Below, one piece after another: positions 6,955-13,050 of a stretch of 13,050 bases of DNA. The DNA is from Chloroflexota bacterium (GTDB taxonomy: Bacteria; Chloroflexota; Limnocylindria; QHBO01). Numbering within the stretch: the first letter of the stretch is position 1; each line of letters begins with the position of its first letter. The stretch is from the NCBI GenBank assembly GCA_005880165.1, contig VBJP01000019.1:1-13050 (forward strand), read 5' to 3'. A program made the translations under genes and the position numbers. The notes under the pieces are model-generated. The model was not told the origin of the DNA, did no database searches, and worked only from the letters and a program-made list of their open reading frames with translations.

Positions 6955-8478
6955 CTACTCCTGGTCGACGAAGGTCATGTCGATCTGCGCCCGTTGCAGC
7001 TTGCCCGAGTAGTCGACGTAGACGCTCTTCCACTCGCTGAAGAAGTCCAGCGCGGCCTGGCCGACCTCGCGATGGCCGTTCCCGGTCGACTTCGTGCCGC
7101 CGAACGGGAGATGCGCTTCGGCGCCGATGGTGCCGTGGTTCACGTACCCGAGCCCGGAGTCGAAGTCCCGGATGCTACGGAAGGCGAGGTTGACGTCGCG
7201 GGTGAAAAGCGACGAGGAGAGCCCGTACTTCACCGAATTCACGATCCGCACCGCTTCGTCCCAGGAGGTGACCGGAATGACCGATGTCACCGGTCCAAAG
7301 ATTTCCTCTTGCGCGATGCGGGCATCAGGCTTCACCTCGGTGAAGATGGTGGGCTCGAAGAAGCTGCCCTTGGCCAGAGCCCCATCGCGCGCCGGCCGGC
7401 CTCCGACCACCAGCTCGGCCTCGCCGCGTCCGACCCGCATGTAACCATCGATCCGATCCACCGCCACGTCGTTGATCACCGGCCCCACGTCGGTCGCCGG
7501 GTCCAACCCGTCTCCCAGGACGAGGGCGCCGACCCGCTTGCGGAGCATCTCGACGAACTCGTCGTGGACCCCGCGATGCACGATCAGCCGCGAGGCGGCG
7601 GTGCAGCGCTGGCCGGAGGTGCCGAAGGCGCTCCACACCACGCTGTCGAGCGCCAGCTGGAGCTCGGCGTCCTCCCAGATGACGATTGGATTCTTGCCAC
7701 CCAGCTCCAGGCTCACGCGCTTGAGCGTGTCTGCCGCGCGACGGCTGATGTCGATGCCGGTCTCCGTGTGGCCGGTGAAGGAGATGACGCGGACGTCCGG
7801 ATGCTCGACGAGTGCATGGCCCACATCGGTCCCGGATCCCGTCACCACGTTCACGACGCCATCCGGGATGCCGCCCTCCATCAGCAGCTCGACGAAACGC
7901 ACCGCGCAGGCGGGCGTGTCGGATGCGGGCTTGATGACCGCCGTGTTGCCGCAAATCAGCGCGGGGAAGAGCTTCCAGCCGGGGATCGCCACCGGGAAGT
8001 TCCAGGGCGTGATCAGCCCCACCACGCCAATCGGGCGCCGGATGGCCATGGCGAACTTGTCGGGCATCTCCGATGGGACGGTCATGCCGAACATGCGTCG
8101 CCCCTCGCCGGCCATGTAGTAGGCGACGTCGATCGCCTCCTGGACATCGCCGCGCGCCTCGGTCAGCACCTTGCCCATCTCGCGCGTCATCAGCCGCGAC
8201 AGCTCTTCCTTGTGCTCGGCCAGCAGGCGGGCGACCTTGAACAGGATCTCGCCGCGCTTGGGCGCGGGCATCAGGCTCCAGGCCGGAAAGGCGGCCATGG
8301 CGGCGCCGACCGCCGCGTCCACATCCTCAGGGCCGGATGCCGGGAAGACGCCGACCACTTCGTCATGGTTGGCGGGTGAGACGCTGGTGAACGTCTTCCC
8401 CGATCGAGCCTCGGCCCACTCCCCGCCGATCAGGTTGCGGTAGGTCTTGGTTGCGGTGCGTTCGGCGGTCGTTGACAC
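6955..8478 (-). CDS. NAD(P)-dependent aldehyde dehydrogenase, substrate unresolved
   Basis: 507 residues, full length for the ALDH superfamily. It oxidises an aldehyde to the acid in the cytoplasm. Active-site pieces: PWNFP with Asn160, cofactor Lys183 in VIKPA, general base Glu258 in LELGGKNP, and nucleophile Cys292 in GTSGQRCTAASR. The C-terminal part (GLSSSLFTRDV, then GAEAHLPFGGTKSTGNG and an YSGKLQRAQID tail) recalls the semialdehyde dehydrogenases acting on 2-oxoglutarate semialdehyde or aminoadipate semialdehyde; succinate semialdehyde is also possible. The start is GTG (8476-8478), fixed by a perfect AGGAGG 9 nt upstream. It lies 22 nt after the small membrane-protein gene and 35 nt before the cyclase gene. 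It is clearly a different subfamily from the second dehydrogenase in the window (11085-12527). Confidence 0.93.
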   Translation of the reverse strand: MSTTAERTATKTYRNLIGGEWAEARSGKTFTSVSPANHDEVVGVFPASGPEDVDAAVGAAMAAFPAWSLMPAPKRGEILFKVARLLAEHKEELSRLMTREMGKVLTEARGDVQEAIDVAYYMAGEGRRMFGMTVPSEMPDKFAMAIRRPIGVVGLITPWNFPVAIPGWKLFPALICGNTAVIKPASDTPACAVRFVELLMEGGIPDGVVNVVTGSGTDVGHALVEHPDVRVISFTGHTETGIDISRRAADTLKRVSLELGGKNPIVIWEDAELQLALDSVVWSAFGTSGQRCTAASRLIVHRGVHDEFVEMLRKRVGALVLGDGLDPATDVGPVINDVAVDRIDGYMRVGRGEAELVVGGRPARDGALAKGSFFEPTIFTEVKPDARIAQEEIFGPVTSVIPVTSWDEAVRIVNSVKYGLSSSLFTRDVNLAFRSIRDFDSGLGYVNHGTIGAEAHLPFGGTKSTGNGHREVGQAALDFFSEWKSVYVDYSGKLQRAQIDMTFVDQE

Positions 8479-8487
8479 AGCGAGTGA

Positions 8488-8493
8488 CCTCCT
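8488..8493 (-). promoter_or_regulatory. Perfect AGGAGG ribosome site for the GTG-started dehydrogenase
   Basis: CCTCCT on the plus strand gives AGGAGG on the minus strand, 9 nt before GTG 8478. It lies in the 22-nt gap after the small membrane-protein gene and sets the non-ATG start. Confidence 0.75.
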
Positions 8494-8500
8494 GGCTTGT

Positions 8501-8605
8501 TTAGGGATGGTAGATCGCCCAGAAGAGGAGGCCCAACAGCAGGCTGAGACCGATAGCGCCGACCACGAGGCGAAGCAGCCAGTAAGCGCCGCGTAGCGCT
8601 CTCAC
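8501..8605 (-). CDS. 34-residue single-span membrane protein coupled to fumC
   Basis: This frame runs from GTG (8605-8603) to TAA (8503-8501) on the minus strand and encodes 34 residues. The N-terminal part, MRALRGAYWLLR, carries Arg2, Arg5 and Arg12. One hydrophobic helix follows at about residues 13-31 (LVVGAIGLSLLLGLLFWAI), then the end YHP. By the positive-inside rule the N-terminus faces the cytoplasm. G16xxG19 and S21xxxG25 could support helix packing. Its GTG start overlaps the fumC TGA in a GTGA junction (4 nt), the usual sign of translational coupling, and the next gene follows after 22 nt. No Shine-Dalgarno is seen, consistent with reinitiation. I do not recognise the family. It could be a regulatory micro-protein of a membrane partner; a chance open frame is less likely given the hydrophobicity and tight packing. 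Confidence 0.65.
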   Translation of the reverse strand: MRALRGAYWLLRLVVGAIGLSLLLGLLFWAIYHP

Positions 8606-10008
8606 CGTTGTGTCATGCGCAGGACGTCGAGTGCCTCATCCAGCTGCTGCTCGGTGAGTTTGCCGTCGCGCACGTAGCCGCGCTCGATCACCACCTGGCG
8701 GATCGGCATGTTCTCTTGTAGCGCCTGCTTGGCGACCTTTGCGGCCTCCTCGTAGCCGATGTAGCGGTTCAGCGCCGTGACGATGGCGGGCGAACCCTCG
8801 GCGTAGGCCCGCGCCCGCGCCTCGTCCGCGGTGATGCCGTCAACGAGCCGCTCCGCAAGCAGCCGCGAAGCTTTGGCCAGCAGCCCGATGGACTGGAGCA
8901 CGTTGCTCCCCAGCATCGGCAGCATGATGTTCAGCTCGAACGCGCCCGATGCGCCGCCCCAGGCGATCGCGGCGTCGTTGCCGACCACCTGCGCGCAGAC
9001 CATCAGCAGCGCCTCGGCGATGACCGGGTTCACCTTGCCCGGCATGATCGAGGAACCCGGCTGCAGGTCCGGAATGCGGATCTCCGCGAGCCCGGCGCGG
9101 GGCCCCGAACCCATCCAGCGCAGGTCGTTGGCGATCTTGGTGAGGCTCACCGCGATCGTGCGCAGCTGGCCGGAGAGCTCGATCAGCGAGTCCTGGGCGC
9201 CTTGTGCCTCGAAGTGGTTGCGCGCCTCGGTGAGCGGCAGACCCGTGGCGTTGCGCAGCTCTTCGATGACGCGGGCGGCGAACCCGTGCGGAGCGTTGAG
9301 GCCGGTCCCCACGGCGGTCCCGCCAAGCGGCAGCTCCGCGACCCGTGGCAGCGTATCGCGCAGGCGCTCGATCCCCATCCTCACCTGTGCGGCGTATCCG
9401 CCGAACTCCTGTCCAAGCGTCACCGGCGTGGCATCCATGAGGTGAGTACGGCCGGCCTTGACGACGGATGCGAATTCGCCCGCCTTGCGCTCGAGCGAGC
9501 CGGCCAGCGTCTCGAGCGCGGGGATCAGCTCGTTGACGATGCCCTCCAGCGCGGCGACGTGGATCGATGAGGGAAAGACGTCGTTGCTCGACTGGCTGGC
9601 GTTCACCTCGTCGTTCGGGTGGACGGGAGCTCCAAGCGCCTCGCTTGCCAGCGTCGCGATCACCTCGTTGGCGTTCATGTTCGAGCTGGTGCCCGAGCCG
9701 GTCTGGAAGACATCGGTCGGAAACTCACCGTCCCAGCGCCCGTCCGCGACCTCGTCTGCCGCGCGCCCGATGGCGTCACCGACCTCCGGGCTCAGCACCC
9801 CAAGCTCCGCGTTGACCCTCGCCGCGGCGGCCTTGATGCGACCCAGCGCCGCGATCTGCCTGCGATCGAGGCGTTGTCCGGAGATCGTGAAGTTCTCCAC
9901 CGCGCGCTGCGTCTGCGCGCCCCACTTCGCCTCCGCCGGAACGCGAACCTCCCCCATCGAGTCGTGCTCCACGCGCGTCGCCGCCTCGTCGTCGCCCGTC
10001 ATCGCCAC
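8602..10008 (-). CDS. fumC: Class II fumarate hydratase
   Basis: 468 residues, normal for the iron-independent class II enzyme, which interconverts fumarate and malate in the TCA cycle as a cytoplasmic homotetramer. Family motifs are in order: RVEHDSMGEVRVPAEAKWGA (12-31), TGSGTSSNMNANEV (103-116), NDEVNASQSSNDVFPS (132-147), GRTHLMDATPVTLGQEF with His189 (186-202), and the superfamily signature GSSIMPGKVNP (318-328) with catalytic Ser319, Lys325 and Asn327. All residues needed for activity appear intact. The first codon is GTG 10006-10008, 6 nt after the DUF309 stop; an in-frame ATG two codons later (10002-10000) is an equally likely start. Neither has a clear Shine-Dalgarno, suggesting coupling to the upstream gene. 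The stop overlaps the start of the small membrane-protein gene. Confidence 0.96.
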   Translation of the reverse strand: MAMTGDDEAATRVEHDSMGEVRVPAEAKWGAQTQRAVENFTISGQRLDRRQIAALGRIKAAAARVNAELGVLSPEVGDAIGRAADEVADGRWDGEFPTDVFQTGSGTSSNMNANEVIATLASEALGAPVHPNDEVNASQSSNDVFPSSIHVAALEGIVNELIPALETLAGSLERKAGEFASVVKAGRTHLMDATPVTLGQEFGGYAAQVRMGIERLRDTLPRVAELPLGGTAVGTGLNAPHGFAARVIEELRNATGLPLTEARNHFEAQGAQDSLIELSGQLRTIAVSLTKIANDLRWMGSGPRAGLAEIRIPDLQPGSSIMPGKVNPVIAEALLMVCAQVVGNDAAIAWGGASGAFELNIMLPMLGSNVLQSIGLLAKASRLLAERLVDGITADEARARAYAEGSPAIVTALNRYIGYEEAAKVAKQALQENMPIRQVVIERGYVRDGKLTEQQLDEALDVLRMTQR

Positions 10009-10014
10009 TGGGCG

Positions 10015-10488
10015 TCAGTCGAGCGCATCCAATTCCAGGAAGCGGATCACCGGTGGGATGAGGTGCGGCATGTAGCCGGCGCCGAGCTGCCCGATGACGC
10101 GGTTCGCGGCGCCGATCAGCTCGTTGACGAAGATGCCGCGATGCGCGGGCTCGTAGCGACGCAGCTTGACCAGCCCCTCGCTGAGCTTGTTTCTGGCCCC
10201 CCGCGCGTTCCTCCGTTGAAGGTGAAGGAGCCCCGCCGCGATCTGAATCAGGCCCTGGTAGAAATCGCGATCCTTGTCATCCGCGGCGCGCCAGAGCGTC
10301 TCCCACGCTTCGTGCGCATGCCAGTACCGAGCGCCGTTGAAGAGTGCGACGCCATGTCGGAAGAGCCGATCAGCCTCGAACGGATCGAGCGGCGGGGTGC
10401 GGCCGCGCGCCGGGGGCGTCGTCATGGATTCGGGTGCGCTGTCCGCCTCACCGGCACCGGTTGCCGCGCCGGTGGTCACCTCAGTCAT
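10015..10488 (-). CDS. DUF309 family protein
   Basis: 157 residues. The first 35 or so are low-complexity (Ala, Thr, Pro, Gly). The DUF309 core then runs from about 38 to 130: FRHGVALFNGARYWHAHEAW then ETLWR (43-67, with the conserved HxHExxExxWR pattern) and FYQGLIQIAAGLLHLQR with NARGA (76-98). The core is all-helical and probably cytoplasmic; the function of the family is unknown. The conserved His/Glu cluster could bind a metal, which is a guess. ATG 10486-10488 is used here; Met22 (10425-10423) is an alternative that would remove most of the disordered leader. It is the first gene of the tight run, 6 nt before fumC and 33 nt after the small His-rich gene. Confidence 0.88.
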   Translation of the reverse strand: MTEVTTGAATGAGEADSAPESMTTPPARGRTPPLDPFEADRLFRHGVALFNGARYWHAHEAWETLWRAADDKDRDFYQGLIQIAAGLLHLQRRNARGARNKLSEGLVKLRRYEPAHRGIFVNELIGAANRVIGQLGAGYMPHLIPPVIRFLELDALD

Positions 10489-10496
10489 GCCCGGCG

Positions 10497-10502
10497 ATCG
10501 TA
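10497..10502 (-). promoter_or_regulatory. Possible -10 box (TACGAT) upstream of the DUF309/fumC run
   Basis: Minus-strand TACGAT lies at -14 to -9 from the DUF309 ATG, which would put transcription start at or next to the start codon. There is no recognisable -35 and no Shine-Dalgarno. This is weak evidence for a promoter heading the seven-gene run. Confidence 0.25.
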
Positions 10503-10521
10503 GCAGGCAGGACCTGGCGGC

Positions 10522-10716
10522 TCAGGTCTCCTCATTGGGAATAAGCGTCACCGTTTCATCGCAGTCGAGACACTGAAACTCTTGCCGCAACGGCCACGAC
10601 CTCTCGGGATCGTGCTGGGCGGGATCGTGGTGCGCCCGCTCCATCCGGTGCGATGAGCCATCCGAGTGCCGATGCTGGAGCTCGTACGGGAGCATAAAGT
10701 CCTCGCGGGGAAGCAT
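10522..10716 (-). CDS. Small His-rich CxxC protein, hypothetical
   Basis: 64 residues if started at ATG 10714-10716; a start at Met8 (10695-10693, 57 residues) is supported by GAGGA 4 nt upstream, so either is possible. The middle is rich in charge and histidine (H15, H17, H23, H29, H30, H35). The end reads EFQCLDCDETVTLIPNEET, with one CxxC pair at C49 and C52. A single CxxC plus nearby His could hold zinc or another metal, perhaps as half of a ribbon completed in a dimer. I do not recognise the family. It precedes the DUF309 gene by 33 nt on the same strand and sits at the edge of a less GC-rich stretch. The main doubt is its small size and lack of an obvious ribosome site for the longer start. 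Confidence 0.5.
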   Translation of the reverse strand: MLPREDFMLPYELQHRHSDGSSHRMERAHHDPAQHDPERSWPLRQEFQCLDCDETVTLIPNEET

Positions 10717-10770
10717 CAGGGTGCCCCATCTAATGCGGTCATGCGCTACGTATGGCGGGGTGATTCTCGC

Positions 10771-10957
10771 TCAGTCTGCCGGAAAGCTCGGGCCGACTCT
10801 ACCGCGAGCATAGAGCCACAAGGCGCCAAACCCAAGCCATATCACACCAATCGCGATTCTCCCTGAACAGGATGCCAGTCAGGTACAGGACGAATCCAGG
10901 AACGATGGCCAGAAGTCCAATCGCTCTGCGCGGCGTCTCCCCGCCATCCTCCCGGGG
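10771..10957 (-). pseudogene. Remnant of a two-helix small membrane protein, frameshifted
   Basis: Two adjoining minus-strand frames each encode one half of what looks like a single small membrane protein. From 10957 one frame reads PREDGGETPRRAIGLLAIVP then GFVLYLTGILFRE, a hydrophilic lead and one helix. At about 10860-10855 the sense passes to a second frame reading IAIGVIWLGFGALWLYARGR then VGPSFPAD and stop TGA (10773-10771), a second helix with a basic end. The first frame has no ATG or GTG start after its upstream stop (10960-10958), and the second frame has a stop just before the join. One base change would fuse them. Either this is a decayed gene or the sequence has a 1-nt error; the missing start favours decay. 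Confidence 0.4.
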
Positions 10958-10984
10958 TCAAGACTCGTGGAGACCGATCTAGCC

Positions 10985-11011
10985 CCGGCCGATGATGAAG
11001 GTGTCGGCCGG
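10985..11011 (-). terminator. 8-bp inverted repeat downstream of the PatD-like gene
   Basis: CCGGCCGA (10985-10992) pairs with TCGGCCGG (11004-11011) around an 11-nt loop. On the minus strand it begins 73 nt after the dehydrogenase stop, a plausible place for transcript termination. It has no U-tract and a rather long loop. Confidence 0.3.
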
Positions 11012-11084
11012 CGGCCCCGCAGGCTGTTGCAACGCCAGCCAAGGGGTCGCCGGTCGGCGCCATCAACTCCACGGCTGTATCGGT

Positions 11085-12527
11085 CTAGGTGATCTTGGCC
11101 ATCACATGCTTGACGATCGTGTAGTCCTCGATCGAATAGAGGCTCATGTCCTTCCCGTAGCCCGATTGCCCGAATCCGCCGTGCGGCATCTCCGAGGCGA
11201 TGGTGAGGTGGTCATTGATCCAGACCGTCCCGTAGCGCAGGCGGCGAGCGGCATTGAGCGCGCGCTTGACGTCACGGGTCCAGACCGATGACGCCAGGCC
11301 ATAGGGCACGCCGTTCGCCCAGCGGATCCCCTCCTCGTCGTCGGAGAAGTGCTGGACGGTGATGACCGGGCCGAAGACTTCGCTCTGCACGATCTCGGAG
11401 TCCTGCGCAACATCGGTCACGATGCTGGGCCGATAGAAGAAGCCACGCTCCCCAAGCGTCCCGCCCCCGGTCGCGACCTTGGCGCCATAGCCTCGCGCCC
11501 GATCCACGAAGCCGGACACGCGCTCCTGCTGGCCCTTGCTGACGAGCGGGCCCATGTCCAGCTCCGGGTCGTCCGCGGGATTGCCCACCTTCAGCGATTC
11601 GATCGCCGGCACGAGGTGTGACAGCACGTCGTCGTAGACCTTGCCGCTGGCGATGACCCGGGTTGCCGCGGTGCAGTCCTGGCCGGAGTTGAAGAAACCT
11701 GCCAGCTTCACCGCCTCCGCCAGGGCATCGAGATCGGCGTCATCGAAGACGAGAACCGGAGCCTTGCCTCCCAGCTCCAGATGCACACGCTTCACCGTCT
11801 GGGCGGCCGCGGCGGCGATCTCCTTGCCGGTCGCCGTATCCCCGGTGAGCGACACCATGTCGACCTGCGGATGGGTCACCAGCCGCCGGCCGACCACGGC
11901 TCCAGGTCCGGTGACGACGTTGAGGACGCCCTTGGGGAAGATCTCGGCCGCCAGCTCCGCCAGGCGCAGGGCGGTGAGCGGCGTCGCGCTGGAGGGCTTG
12001 AGGACGACGGTGCACCCCGCCGCCAACGCCGGGGCGATCTTCCAGATCGCCATCATGATCGGGTAGTTCCAGGGAGCCACCTGCCCGACCACCCCGACTG
12101 GCTCGCGCCGGATCATGCTGGTATGGGTGCTCACATACTCACCGGCCGCCTTACCCTCCACCACCCGGGCCGCGCCGGCGAAGAAGCGGACGTTGTCGAT
12201 GGTGAACTCGAGGTCGAAGTCCGCGACGCCCTTCGGCTTGCCGACGTTTGCGCTCTCCAGGCTGGAGAGCTCTGCGGCGTTGTCCGCGATCACATCCGCG
12301 AACTTGTGGAGTGCGGTGGAGCGCTCGGCCGGCGTGGTGAGCGACCAGCTGTCGAAGGCGGCCCGCGCCGCGCCAACGGCGCGGTCGACGTCGGCCTCGT
12401 CTCCCCTTGGAACCTCGGCGATCACCTGCTCGGTCGCCGGGTTGATCACCTGCGTCGTCTCGCCTCCCGCAGCATCGGTCCAGTCGCCGTTGATGAACAT
12501 CCGGAAGCGTGAGGCAGTGACGGTCAT
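11085..12527 (-). CDS. patD: Gamma-aminobutyraldehyde dehydrogenase (PatD/YdcW-like)
   Basis: 480 residues, full length. It is predicted to oxidise 4-aminobutanal to GABA with NAD in putrescine breakdown. Active site: Asn154 in APWNYP, Lys177 in LKPS, Glu251 in LELGGKAP, and Cys285 in NSGQDCTAATR. The subfamily call rests on stretches I recall from E. coli PatD: FFAGAARVVEGKAAGEY, TSMIRREPVGVVGQVAPWNY, GQDCTA, LASSVWTRDV, SEMPHGG and SGYGKDMSLYSIEDYTIVKH. Betaine aldehyde or another omega-aminoaldehyde remains possible. The start at ATG 12525-12527 is supported by GAGGAG 5 nt upstream. It follows the cobalamin adenosyltransferase gene by 77 nt on the same strand. The aminotransferase at the left end of the window could take the next step, GABA to succinate semialdehyde, but is not in the same transcript. 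Confidence 0.88.
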   Translation of the reverse strand: MTVTASRFRMFINGDWTDAAGGETTQVINPATEQVIAEVPRGDEADVDRAVGAARAAFDSWSLTTPAERSTALHKFADVIADNAAELSSLESANVGKPKGVADFDLEFTIDNVRFFAGAARVVEGKAAGEYVSTHTSMIRREPVGVVGQVAPWNYPIMMAIWKIAPALAAGCTVVLKPSSATPLTALRLAELAAEIFPKGVLNVVTGPGAVVGRRLVTHPQVDMVSLTGDTATGKEIAAAAAQTVKRVHLELGGKAPVLVFDDADLDALAEAVKLAGFFNSGQDCTAATRVIASGKVYDDVLSHLVPAIESLKVGNPADDPELDMGPLVSKGQQERVSGFVDRARGYGAKVATGGGTLGERGFFYRPSIVTDVAQDSEIVQSEVFGPVITVQHFSDDEEGIRWANGVPYGLASSVWTRDVKRALNAARRLRYGTVWINDHLTIASEMPHGGFGQSGYGKDMSLYSIEDYTIVKHVMAKIT

Positions 12528-12532
12528 GGCAT

Positions 12533-12538
12533 CTCCTC
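12533..12538 (-). promoter_or_regulatory. Ribosome site GAGGAG for the PatD-like gene
   Basis: CTCCTC on the plus strand gives GAGGAG on the minus strand, 5 nt before ATG 12527. It sets the start. Confidence 0.6.
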
Positions 12539-12590
12539 GGGTTGCTCGCGAGCCGGCGGTGCCGCGCGGCGTCGCGTTGGGCTCAGGGCG

Positions 12591-12596
12591 ATTCTA
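12591..12596 (-). promoter_or_regulatory. Candidate -10 box TAGAAT upstream of the PatD-like gene
   Basis: Minus-strand TAGAAT (5 of 6 to TATAAT) begins 9 nt after the adenosyltransferase stop and would give the dehydrogenase its own leader of roughly 55-60 nt. No TTGACA-like -35 lies at the usual spacing, so the promoter call is weak. Confidence 0.3.
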
Positions 12597-12604
12597 CCCG
12601 GGCG

Positions 12605-13050
12605 TCATTCGTCGCCATGCAGCGGGCGAAAGCCACCGTCCGCCGCACGCGCCATGACGAAGAGCAGGTCTGCCAGCCGGTTCATGTACGGCATCACCTG
12701 CGAATCCGATGGCAGCCCGCCCGCCTCGGCAAGCGCCACGATGCGCCGCTCAGCCCGGCGCACGGTCGCCCGAGCGACGTCGATTGCCGCACCGGACGTC
12801 GTCTCCCCAGGGATGACGAACTCGGTGGGCATCGGATGATCGGCTTCCAGGGCGTCGATCTCGCGCTCCAGCGCGGTCACCATCTCGGCGGTGACGAGCG
12901 TCGTCTCCGCCTTGAGCCGCGAGCGGCGATCCGGGCCGGTTGCCAGCTCGGCGCCAACCACGAAGAGCTCGCGCTGCAGGCGAAGGATGAGGCGATGCAG
13001 GCGGGCCTCGGTGCGATCCGTCAGGGCGCCAAAGCTGGCTCGCGCCAGGC
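12605..13050 (-). CDS. PduO-type cob(I)alamin adenosyltransferase, 5' end cut by window edge
   Basis: 148 residues are visible; the frame stays open to the window edge (first full codon 13048-13046), so the ATP-binding N-terminus is missing. GTG 12961 is not the start: it encodes a Val inside LRLQRELFVVGAELATGP, the conserved middle of the family. The C-terminal part carries the family pattern TEFVIPGETTSGAAIDVARA then TVRRAERRIVALAE and MPYMNRLADLLFVMAR. The enzyme transfers the adenosyl group of ATP to cob(I)alamin, making coenzyme B12 for mutases and dehydratases, or in corrinoid salvage, in the cytoplasm. The key basic and Asn residues of the visible half (RRAER, YMNR) are intact. It ends at TGA 12605-12607, 77 nt before the PatD-like gene. 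No other B12 gene is seen in the window. Confidence 0.93.
   Translation of the reverse strand, partial: LARASFGALTDRTEARLHRLILRLQRELFVVGAELATGPDRRSRLKAETTLVTAEMVTALEREIDALEADHPMPTEFVIPGETTSGAAIDVARATVRRAERRIVALAEAGGLPSDSQVMPYMNRLADLLFVMARAADGGFRPLHGDE

Larger units (their letters stand above)
10717..11084. other. 368-bp stretch between genes, less GC-rich
   Basis: Rows 10801-10860 and 10861-10920 each contain 33 G/C of 60 (55%), against 40 of 60 in a fumC row (9001-9060). Apart from the two-frame membrane-protein remnant and one hairpin, I see no intact gene, tRNA, repeat array or mobile-element end here. A 76-codon minus-strand frame at 10842-11072 has no recognisable features and crosses the remnant in the third frame. 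Confidence 0.5.

Noticed and set aside
3944..7012. A 1022-codon open frame on the plus strand opposite the cyclase gene
   Set aside because: It is fully antisense to a protein with clear domains and has Arg/Gly/His-rich, motif-free translation. Long stop-free antisense frames are expected in GC-rich genes.
6994..8379. A 461-codon plus-strand frame opposite the aldehyde dehydrogenase
   Set aside because: Antisense shadow of a complete dehydrogenase with all catalytic residues; no motifs of its own.
10842..11072. A 76-codon minus-strand frame downstream of the PatD-like gene
   Set aside because: No recognisable motif, and it passes through the two-frame membrane remnant in a third frame. Composition looks like noncoding translation.
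12561..12570. Palindrome GCCGCGCGGC between the adenosyltransferase and PatD-like genes
   Set aside because: Only 10 bp with no loop in GC-rich DNA; such words are common by chance and nothing nearby suggests an operator.

Overview
The window is GC-rich (about two thirds G+C in most coding rows) and densely packed bacterial chromosome. The gene families are a zinc-ribbon/class III cyclase/STAND ATPase giant, a DUF309 protein, a LysM polysaccharide deacetylase lipoprotein, and GabT- and PatD-like catabolic enzymes. Together with the long antisense open frames typical of GC-rich DNA, they suggest a high-GC soil or sediment bacterium. Chloroflexota is my best guess and Actinomycetota the alternative; this is inference, because no rRNA or other marker gene is present.

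Layout. Plus strand, 1-1551: the 3' part of a class III aminotransferase, then a hairpin and a small conserved protein (1060-1551) that resembles baeRF/host-attachment-like proteins. This pair converges on a long minus-strand block, and the two blocks share a CTAG palindrome (1548-1551) that supplies the stop codon on both strands.

Minus strand, 10488 down to 1548: seven genes in one tight run. In transcription order they are a DUF309 protein, fumarase FumC, an unlisted 34-residue single-span membrane protein whose GTG start overlaps the fumC stop, an aldehyde dehydrogenase, the cyclase/ATPase, a LON substrate-binding-domain protein and the deacetylase lipoprotein. Gaps are 6, -4, 22, 35, 24 and 11 nt. 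A TANNNT box placed as for a leaderless transcript may give the cyclase its own promoter.

10489-11084 is a less GC-rich stretch (about 55% in the rows I counted). It holds a small His-rich CxxC protein and the remains of a two-helix membrane protein split between two frames. Further upstream on the minus strand are a PatD-like aldehyde dehydrogenase (12527-11085) and the C-terminal part of a PduO-type cobalamin adenosyltransferase running off the right edge.

How the genes may work together: the GabT-like aminotransferase and the PatD-like dehydrogenase fit putrescine/GABA breakdown toward succinate, and FumC acts one step further along the TCA cycle. They are not in one operon, so this link is only suggestive. 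No CRISPR array, tRNA, rRNA, insertion sequence or phage gene was seen. The most unusual items are the translationally coupled micro-membrane protein, the deacetylase with Met in place of a metal-binding Asp, and the cyclase/STAND protein embedded among metabolic genes.
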